This document shows positions 20,029-24,724 of a stretch of DNA of 24,724 bases, in pieces. Under the pieces are notes generated by a model. It was not told where the DNA came from. It saw only the letters and a list, made by a program, of their open reading frames with translations, and did no database searches. The position numbers and the translations under genes are program-made. The first letter of the stretch is position 1. Every line of letters starts with the position of its first letter. This DNA comes from an uncultured Oscillospiraceae bacterium. GTDB taxonomy: Bacteria; Bacillota; Clostridia; Oscillospirales; Oscillospiraceae. The DNA is taken from positions 1 through 24,724 of the forward strand of contig CAJOFW010000023.1 of the NCBI GenBank assembly GCA_905234005.1, in the 5' to 3' direction.

Positions 20029-21066
20029 GAAGCGGTAGAATGTTGTCTCGCGGTATTCCTCGCCCGGACGCAGGAGCGTGGACGGGAAATCGGGCTTGTT
20101 CGGGCTGTCGGGGAAGTGCTGGCTCTCGAGGGCGAGGCCGCCATACTGCGGATAGCGGACGCCGCCCTTGCCGTAAGGGGCCGCGTCGGTCTCGAGGAAG
20201 TTACCGGTGTACAGGTGCATCGCGGGCTGCGTCGTCCCGAACGTGAGCGTGACGCCGGTGTCAGGGCTGTACAGCTCGCCGCACGGGCCGTCGCATGAGC
20301 TTCTGCGCGGCAGAACGTAGCTGTGATCGTAGCCGTCGCAGGCGCGAAGGAGCGCGTTGTCATCGCCGATATCGGCGCCGATGGCCTTCTCGGTGCGGAA
20401 ATCGAACGCCGTACCCTCGACGGGATAGAGCCGTCCGGTCGGGATGCTGCCGGCGTCCAGCTCGAGCACGGCGTCGGCGTCGATGCGCAGGCGGTGGGCG
20501 AGGACGTCGCCGGCGGCGTGGCCGGAGAGGTTGTAGTAGTTGTGGTTTGTGATGTTGATATGCGTGTCCGCGTCGGTGACGGCGCGGTAGTCGAGGACGA
20601 GGGCGTTGTCCTCCGTGAGCGTATACGCCGCCGTGAGGCGGAGCGTGCCGGGGTGACCGCCCTCGCCGTCGGGACTCACAAGCCGCAGGACGAGAGAGCC
20701 GTCCTCGACCGACGCGTCGAATAACCGCCGCTCAAACGTGCCGTGGAGGTGGTTCTCCCCGTCGTTTTTTGAAAACGTGTACGTCCGCCCGCCGATGCTG
20801 TACGCCGCTCCGCCGATGCGGCCGGCAAAGCGGCCGACGAGGGCGCCGTGACAGCACGTTCCGGCCTCGTAGCCGGCGATGTCGTCGTAGCCGAGGGCGA
20901 CGTCGACGGGACGGCCGTCCCGGCCGGGGACGGTCAGCGACTGGATCACGCCGCCATAATCCAGTACACGGACGGTCATGCCGCCGTCGTTCTCCATGGT
21001 CCAGGCGGTCACGGCTTCACCGGCCGCCGTTGCGCCGAAGGGCGCCTTGCTGATGCGAATACTCAT
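20017..21066 (-). CDS. galM: Aldose 1-epimerase (mutarotase)
   Basis: 349 residues, the usual length of GalM, which interconverts alpha and beta anomers of aldoses and feeds the Leloir pathway. Conserved sites are visible: NHLHGT with the first His, TNHNYYNLSG with the second catalytic His, and near the end GLALESQHFPDSPNKPDFP with the catalytic Glu. The chosen ATG overlaps the ruvX stop (ATGA), giving MSIRISKAPFG; the frame is open upstream but only within ruvX. It is the last gene of the minus-strand run. No other galactose gene is present. Confidence 0.93.
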   Translation of the reverse strand: MSIRISKAPFGATAAGEAVTAWTMENDGGMTVRVLDYGGVIQSLTVPGRDGRPVDVALGYDDIAGYEAGTCCHGALVGRFAGRIGGAAYSIGGRTYTFSKNDGENHLHGTFERRLFDASVEDGSLVLRLVSPDGEGGHPGTLRLTAAYTLTEDNALVLDYRAVTDADTHINITNHNYYNLSGHAAGDVLAHRLRIDADAVLELDAGSIPTGRLYPVEGTAFDFRTEKAIGADIGDDNALLRACDGYDHSYVLPRRSSCDGPCGELYSPDTGVTLTFGTTQPAMHLYTGNFLETDAAPYGKGGVRYPQYGGLALESQHFPDSPNKPDFPSTLLRPGEEYRETTFYRFGVR

Positions 21067-21470
21067 AGACTTCCCAGATACCCCTCCAGAATCAGCGCCG
21101 CCGCGACGGCGTCCACGAGGTTTTTGTGCTTCCTCTCCTTTTTCCCGTTCTCGCGCAGGATACGGTGGGCGTCGACGGTCGTGCGCCGTTCGTCCCAGAG
21201 GACGACCTCCGGCGCGCCGCATGAGCGCAGCAGCCCCGCGAGAGCGCGGGATTTCTCCGCCCGTTCGCCCTCGGTGCCGTCCATGTTGCGCGGCAGACCG
21301 AGCACAAGCCGCTCCGCGCCTCGTTCACGTGCGGCGTCGGTCAGCTTCTGCGCGAGGGCTTCGGGGTTTCGTTCGGTGACGGTGAACGTCTCGCCCGCGA
21401 TCATGCCGAGGGCGTCCGAGACGGCGACGCCGGTGCGAACGTCGCCGTAGTCGATGGCCATTACACGCAC
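21063..21470 (-). CDS. ruvX: Putative pre-16S rRNA nuclease / Holliday junction resolvase-like RuvX (YqgF)
   Basis: 135 residues, typical of YqgF/RuvX proteins, which have an RNase H fold and process the 5' end of 16S rRNA in E. coli. Motifs: IDYGDVRTGVAVSD with the first acidic residue, LVLGLPRNMDGTEGERA, LWDERRTT, and the ending LVDAVAAALILEGYL with the last acidic residue. The start is taken as the GTG at 21470, which gives MRVMAIDYG as in homologues and has AGGGGGTG upstream at good spacing. An ATG at 21461 is the alternative. The gene begins 2 nt after the lipid kinase stop and overlaps galM. Confidence 0.92.
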   Translation of the reverse strand: MRVMAIDYGDVRTGVAVSDALGMIAGETFTVTERNPEALAQKLTDAARERGAERLVLGLPRNMDGTEGERAEKSRALAGLLRSCGAPEVVLWDERRTTVDAHRILRENGKKERKHKNLVDAVAAALILEGYLGSL

Positions 21471-21472
21471 GC

Positions 21473-22393
21473 TTACACCCCCTGCGCGAAATCGTCCCGA
21501 ACCATCACGCGGATGGCGTGGGGCAGGTTCTCGCATACGACCTCGCGGTGTTTGCCGCCGTCCTCGCCGTCACGCGTCCACGACACCGGATCGTGAAACG
21601 TGAAGCGGACGTTTTTCGTGTGCAGCAGGGACACGAACTCGCCGGTGAAATTGTTGCTCAGCGCGTCGGAGATCGTCGGGCCAAGCTCGAGGATGGTTTC
21701 CGGCGTACGGATGAGCATGACCTCGAACAGGCCGTCGCTGAGCGATACGCCGTGGCTGCTCGAGAGGTGGAAGATGCCGCCGCCGAAGCGTGTGGCGTTT
21801 GCGACCGCGCAGAAGATGTAGTCGTCCTCGAGCACGCCGCCGTCGTACTCGATGCGGCAGATGCGGTGCGTGAGGTTCGGGACGCGGTTCAGCGCGTCGA
21901 GGGCGTAGGCGAGCCAGCCGAGGCTGTTTTTCTGATCCTGCGGCGTCTCGTAGGACACCTCCGTGAACGCGCCGAACGCGGCGACGTAGGTGAAGTATTC
22001 CGTCCCGTTGAAGCGCCCCACATCGAGCGGCAGCGGGCTTCCGCAGGCGGCGGTGTACGCGGCGTAGACCGGATCGCGGCTGAGGCCGAGATTGGTCGCG
22101 CAGTCGTTGGAGGTGCCCATCGGGATATAGCCCAGCTCCGGCCGGTCGCCGGGGGCAAGGCCCATGAGACCGGTCACGGCCTCGCTGAGCGTACCGTCGC
22201 CGCCCATGCAGACGACGCGGTCATAGGCCGGCCCATCCTCCGCGGCGAGACGGCGGATGTCGCCGCTTGCCCGGGAGAAGACGACCGTCGGGCGGCACCC
22301 GCCCCGGTCGATGGTGTACAGCACATCGCTCAGGCAGTCGCGGTAGCCGGCGCGGCCGGCGTTGGGATTTACGATCAAAAGCAGTTTTTTCAT
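21473..22393 (-). CDS. Diacylglycerol kinase family lipid kinase
   Basis: 306 residues with the DAGK catalytic fold. The start KLLLIVNPNAGRAGY, the nucleotide-binding CMGGDGTLSEAV, and GYIPMGTSND are the standard motifs of the DgkB/YegS/BmrU group. A C-terminal FGGGIFHLSS and SDGLFEVMLIR region also fits. Members phosphorylate diacylglycerol or related lipids at the inner membrane face; the exact lipid is not shown by sequence. A TTGCAA/TACAAT promoter lies just upstream, which gives a very short leader of about 11 nt. ruvX and galM follow closely and are probably co-transcribed. Confidence 0.9.
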   Translation of the reverse strand: MKKLLLIVNPNAGRAGYRDCLSDVLYTIDRGGCRPTVVFSRASGDIRRLAAEDGPAYDRVVCMGGDGTLSEAVTGLMGLAPGDRPELGYIPMGTSNDCATNLGLSRDPVYAAYTAACGSPLPLDVGRFNGTEYFTYVAAFGAFTEVSYETPQDQKNSLGWLAYALDALNRVPNLTHRICRIEYDGGVLEDDYIFCAVANATRFGGGIFHLSSSHGVSLSDGLFEVMLIRTPETILELGPTISDALSNNFTGEFVSLLHTKNVRFTFHDPVSWTRDGEDGGKHREVVCENLPHAIRVMVRDDFAQGV

Positions 22394-22410
22394 TGGCAGT
22401 CACCGGGTTC

Positions 22411-22439
22411 ATTGTAGCGTCGACGGGGCACGATTGCAA
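22411..22439 (-). promoter_or_regulatory. Promoter for the lipid kinase-ruvX-galM unit
   Basis: On the minus strand TTGCAA (22434-22439), a 17-nt spacer, and TACAAT (22411-22416). The predicted start near 22404 leaves only about 11 nt before the lipid kinase ATG, with a weak GGTGA as ribosome binding site. Confidence 0.65.
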
Positions 22440-22454
22440 GCGAAACCCGCCGCG

Positions 22455-23198
22455 TCACGCGCCGCGCAGACAGAGCCGGGCGTGGACGGCGGTCTCGCCG
22501 TCGGGCTTCACGACCTGAAACAGCCAGCCGTATGCCTCGCGGCGGCGCAGGACGGTCAGCGTCTCGCCCTCGTAGCAGGCGCGGCGGTAGGAGATCTCAA
22601 GCTCGGCGACGTCCATCGCCGCAAGCTCCGCCGTCGTAAACGAGCTGAGCAGCATGCGGATGTAGGCGACGTTGTTCATGTGACCGCCGAGGTCGATGTC
22701 CATGGAGGACACCGCGTATGTCAGCGCCGGGGCCTCGGGCGGCGGGGTCATATCGCGAAACAGTGTGAACGGCTCCGCGCAGACGGTCTCCTCGCGGACA
22801 ACGAGGTCGTCGGGCCAGCCGTAGGTGTTTTTGCGCACGATCGCGCCGGTGGTCACGTCCTGCACGGCCCATTCGGTGCGGCCCTCGGCGAAGACCTCGC
22901 CGCCGTGTGCAAAGCGGTAGAAGCGGTCGTGCTTCACGCGGCCGGGTTTGGCCGGCCACGTCTCCGCCGTGAACGCCGCGTCCATGGCCGGGCGGCCGTA
23001 CAGGCGCACGCGGGTGCGGATGGCGAGCCAGTAGCAGCCGTGCGCGGACATATCGGCGTAGCCGACGCCGAGGCGCAGGGCGTGCTCGGACGCGAGATCC
23101 ATGCAGATATCAAAGATCGACTTCACGCCGAGCAGCCCCTGCGCGTCGCAGAGGCTGGAGCTGGCAATGTAGTCGTGGGCGATGGCGTTTTCGAGCAT
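22455..23198 (-). CDS. Acyl-ACP thioesterase (FatA/FatB-like)
   Basis: 247 residues, two tandem hot-dog domains, the normal layout of bacterial acyl-ACP thioesterases (PF01643) that release fatty acids from ACP. The second-domain motif MDIDLGGHMNNVAYIRMLL carries the Asn and His expected at the active site, and the first domain has WLAIRTRVRLYGRP. The ATG at 23198 has AGGAG nine bases upstream; a TTG at 23225 in the same frame would add nine residues but has no ribosome binding site. No promoter was recognised directly upstream, so it may be read from ugd. Substrate chain length cannot be deduced. Confidence 0.88.
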   Translation of the reverse strand: MLENAIAHDYIASSSLCDAQGLLGVKSIFDICMDLASEHALRLGVGYADMSAHGCYWLAIRTRVRLYGRPAMDAAFTAETWPAKPGRVKHDRFYRFAHGGEVFAEGRTEWAVQDVTTGAIVRKNTYGWPDDLVVREETVCAEPFTLFRDMTPPPEAPALTYAVSSMDIDLGGHMNNVAYIRMLLSSFTTAELAAMDVAELEISYRRACYEGETLTVLRRREAYGWLFQVVKPDGETAVHARLCLRGA

Positions 23199-23249
23199 GG
23201 TTTCAATCTCCTGCGGTATTTCCAATGCGATTCGGGAATGAAAGCTCCG

Positions 23250-23325
23250 GTTTCGTTACCGGGCTTGCGGCCTCCGTGCGAATACAGAGTTCTTTTTGGA
23301 TACTTTTTCTTTCAGGAAAAAGTAT
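23250..23325 (+). repeat. Dispersed intergenic repeat, copy B
   Basis: GTTTCGTTACCGGGC at 23250-23264 is identical over 15 nt to the minus strand of 19936-19950. It is followed by a GGCCTC block, GCGAAT, AGTTCTT, and AGGAAAAAGTAT at 23314-23325, in the same order as copy A. The two copies are inverted relative to each other. The copy fills most of the gap between the thioesterase and ugd genes. Confidence 0.6.
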
Positions 23326-23326
23326 C
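23299..23326. other. Perfect 11-bp hairpin at the ugd 3' end
   Basis: GATACTTTTTC (23299-23309) pairs with GAAAAAGTATC (23316-23326) around a 6-nt loop. It overlaps the ugd stop codon. Neither strand has a T-run after it, though the stem itself is A/T-rich, so it could act as a weak terminator or be the end of the dispersed repeat. Confidence 0.55.
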
Positions 23327-24518
23327 AGTCCCGGCGAAACAGGTCGCGGGTGTAGACCTTGTCGGCGGCGTCGGCGAGGGCGGGGTCGCAGCGGTTGGCG
23401 AGGATGACGTCGCACGACGCCTTGAAGCGGGCGAGGTCGTTCACGACGGCGCTGCCGTGGAAATCGCTCCCGTCCGGGAGGGTCGGCTCGTAGACGATCA
23501 CGGGCACGCCCTGCGCCTTGATGCGCTGCATCACGCCCTGAATGGACGAGGCGCGGAAGTTGTCGCTGTTGGATTTCATCGTCAGGCGGAAGATGCCGAC
23601 GGTGCGCGGCGACAGGGCGAGGACGCTGTCGGCGATGAAGTCCTTGCGGACGTCGTTCGACTTCACGACGGCCTCGATCAGCGTCTGCGGCACGTCGCGG
23701 TAATTGGCGAGGAGCTGCTTTGTGTCCTTGGGCAGGCAGTAGCCGCCGTAGCCGAAGGAGGGGTTGTTGTAGTCGCCGCCGATGCGGGGATCGAGGCAGA
23801 CGCCCTCGATGATCCGGCGGGTGTCAAGCCCCTTGGTCTGGGCGTAGGTGTCCAGCTCGTTGAAGTAGGACACGCGCAGGGCGAGGTAGGTGTTGGAGAA
23901 GAGCTTGATCGCCTCGGCCTCGGTCGGGCCGGTGACGAGGGTCTTCACGCCGTCGTCGAGGGCGGCGTCAAGCAGGAGGGAGGCGAACGCCTCCGCCTTA
24001 TCCGCCGCGCCGGGCCTTGCGCCGACGACGATGCGGCTCGGGTGGAGGTTGTCGTACAGCGCCCGGGACTCGCGCAGAAACTCCGGGCTGAAGAGGATAT
24101 CGTCCGTGCCGAACCGGTCGCACACGGCCTCGGTGTAGCCGACGGGGACGGTGGACTTGATGACGATCGGCGCGTTCGGATTGAGCCGCCGGGCGCGTGT
24201 GAGCGCGTCCTCGACGGCGGAGGTGTCGAAGTGGTTGAGGCGGTCGTCGTAATTGGTCGGCGCGGCGACGATGACGAGGTCGGCGGACGCGTAGGCGGCG
24301 TCGCGGTCGGTCGTCGTATGAAGGCGCAGGACGCGCCGGCCCTCCCGGGCCTCGGCGAAGAAGCGCTCGATTTCGTCGTCCCGGAGGGTGGGGAGGAGGG
24401 CGTTCAGCCGCTCCGCCTTGGCCGCGGTCGTGGTGACGGCGGTCACATCATGCTTCTGGGCGAGCAGCACCGCGAGAGAAAGCCCCACGTACCCCACGCC
24501 CGCAACGGTAATTTTCAC
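23325..24518 (-). CDS. ugd: UDP-glucose 6-dehydrogenase
   Basis: 397 residues, the short HasB/Ugd class. It oxidises UDP-glucose twice with NAD+ to give UDP-glucuronate for surface polysaccharides. The Rossmann motif is Gly7-Val-Gly9-Tyr-Val-Gly12, KSTVPVGYT and FSPEFLRES follow, and the catalytic Cys261 is in GYGGYCLPKDTKQL. The GTG at 24518 is chosen because it gives the family N-terminus KITVAGVGYVGLSL, has AAAGGA upstream and lies just downstream of the predicted promoter. An ATG at 24548 would lie upstream of the predicted transcript start. UDP-galacturonate- or UDP-ManNAc-type dehydrogenases are related, but this short class fits UDP-glucose best. Confidence 0.9.
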   Translation of the reverse strand: MKITVAGVGYVGLSLAVLLAQKHDVTAVTTTAAKAERLNALLPTLRDDEIERFFAEAREGRRVLRLHTTTDRDAAYASADLVIVAAPTNYDDRLNHFDTSAVEDALTRARRLNPNAPIVIKSTVPVGYTEAVCDRFGTDDILFSPEFLRESRALYDNLHPSRIVVGARPGAADKAEAFASLLLDAALDDGVKTLVTGPTEAEAIKLFSNTYLALRVSYFNELDTYAQTKGLDTRRIIEGVCLDPRIGGDYNNPSFGYGGYCLPKDTKQLLANYRDVPQTLIEAVVKSNDVRKDFIADSVLALSPRTVGIFRLTMKSNSDNFRASSIQGVMQRIKAQGVPVIVYEPTLPDGSDFHGSAVVNDLARFKASCDVILANRCDPALADAADKVYTRDLFRRD

Positions 24519-24551
24519 GGTATCGTTTCCTTTGGTGTGTTTTTCCATTCC

Positions 24552-24580
24552 AGTGTACCAAATCCCGCGCCGATTGGCAA
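24552..24580 (-). promoter_or_regulatory. Promoter of ugd
   Basis: On the minus strand TTGCCA (24575-24580), a 17-nt spacer, and TACACT (24552-24557), with TG one base before the -10. The predicted start near 24545 gives a leader of about 27 nt to the GTG start, which holds the AAAGGA ribosome binding site. Confidence 0.7.
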
Positions 24581-24600
24581 CAGGCAATTTCGGCGCGGGA
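24563..24600. promoter_or_regulatory. 11-bp inverted repeat over the ugd -35 region (possible operator)
   Basis: TCCCGCGCCGA (24563-24573) and TCGGCGCGGGA (24590-24600) are perfect inverted copies separated by 16 nt. One arm lies in the spacer between -35 and -10, the -35 box is between the arms, and the other arm is upstream. This geometry suits an operator. As RNA it would only form in transcripts entering from the right, and no T-run follows it on either strand. Confidence 0.45.
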
Positions 24601-24627
24601 TAAAAAAGCCCGCGCAGCCGAAGCTAA

Positions 24628-24655
24628 AAAGGGGCGGCCCCATAAGGAGCCGCCG
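24628..24655 (-). terminator. Intrinsic terminator near the right edge, minus strand
   Basis: On the minus strand GGCGGCTCC, loop TTAT, GGGGCCGCC forms a 9-bp stem with one G-T pair, followed by CCTTTTT. It would stop transcripts arriving from a minus-strand gene to the right of the window and insulate ugd. Confidence 0.8.
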
Positions 24656-24661
24656 CCTGTC

Positions 24662-24724
24662 TTATGATCTGCCAATAACCTTGTTTTGACTATATCCTCC
24701 TTTGGATTCACAACTGGTTACCGA
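24662..24724 (-). CDS. Possible C-terminal end of an unidentified minus-strand gene
   Basis: One frame is open from the right edge for 20 codons, reading SVTSCESKGGYSQNKVIGRS and ending at TAA just before a strong terminator. The other two minus frames stop within the first 15 bases. Codon use is much richer in A and T than in the rest of the window. Too little is visible to name a family, and an AAAGGAGGATAT within it could instead be a ribosome binding site for something short. This is a weak call resting on the stop-plus-terminator arrangement. Confidence 0.35.
   Translation of the reverse strand, partial: SVTSCESKGGYSQNKVIGRS

Noticed and set aside
22362..24689. Plus-strand open frame of 775 codons across the thioesterase and ugd genes.
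   Set aside because: It is antisense to two clear enzymes, spans a hairpin and an intergenic repeat, and shows no recognisable domain or ribosome binding site.
24448..24711. Minus-strand 87-codon frame starting near the right edge.
   Set aside because: It translates through a terminator hairpin and the ugd promoter and overlaps the ugd start. No support as a gene.

Overview
The window is a GC-rich chromosomal segment of a Firmicute. Gene order and gene types point to a high-GC member of the Clostridia, probably an Oscillospiraceae-like gut lineage. The reasons are the S10-spc-alpha ribosomal supercluster in Gram-positive order, secY-adk-map followed by a ybzG-type KOW gene and infA, rpsD inside the alpha cluster, a zinc-type S14, strong GGAGG ribosome binding sites, and TTG/GTG starts on secY, infA, rpoA, ruvX and ugd. 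The genus is an inference; no 16S rRNA gene is present.

Layout. Positions 1-2485 (+): the 3' end of a PgeF/YfiH-type gene, a lipoprotein that looks like a family 5 (peptide-type) ABC solute-binding protein, and cytidine deaminase. Positions 2486-2932: a 447-nt gap with a strong terminator, a promoter that overlaps it, and a long leader holding a second terminator-like hairpin (a possible attenuator). Positions 2933-18719 (+): rpsJ-rplC-rplD-rplW-rplB-rpsS-rplV-rpsC-rplP-rpmC-rpsQ-rplN-rplX-rplE-rpsZ, then rpsH-rplF-rplR-rpsE-rpmD-rplO-secY-adk-map-KOW gene-infA-rpmJ-rpsM-rpsK-rpsD-rpoA-rplQ, ending at a strong terminator. Positions 18854-19875 (+): a separate rplM-rpsI unit with its own promoter, short hairpin leader and terminator. 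Positions 20017-24518 (-): acyl-ACP thioesterase, a diacylglycerol-kinase-like lipid kinase, ruvX, galM and a UDP-glucose 6-dehydrogenase. At the right edge (-) there may be the last 20 codons of another gene followed by a terminator.

How the genes work together. The central block makes most of the ribosomal proteins together with the Sec translocon channel, adenylate kinase, methionine aminopeptidase, IF-1 and the RNA polymerase alpha subunit. This is the classic growth-rate-coupled cluster. The minus-strand genes concern lipids (thioesterase, lipid kinase) and sugar or sugar-nucleotide metabolism (GalM, Ugd), with the housekeeping RuvX between them.

What is odd. The L5 gene (rplE) is out of frame: about 28 nt are missing from its most conserved stretch, so as written it cannot make normal L5. 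A 255-nt structured gap splits the spc genes between rpsZ and rpsH. S3 has a three-copy GYNRDNR-type repeat tail, S5 has a similar basic N-terminus, and L3 has a duplicated C-terminal octapeptide. Two copies of a diverged intergenic repeat lie in inverted orientation around the thioesterase-to-galM block. I found no defence system, CRISPR array, transposase, tRNA or rRNA; the rest is conserved housekeeping sequence.
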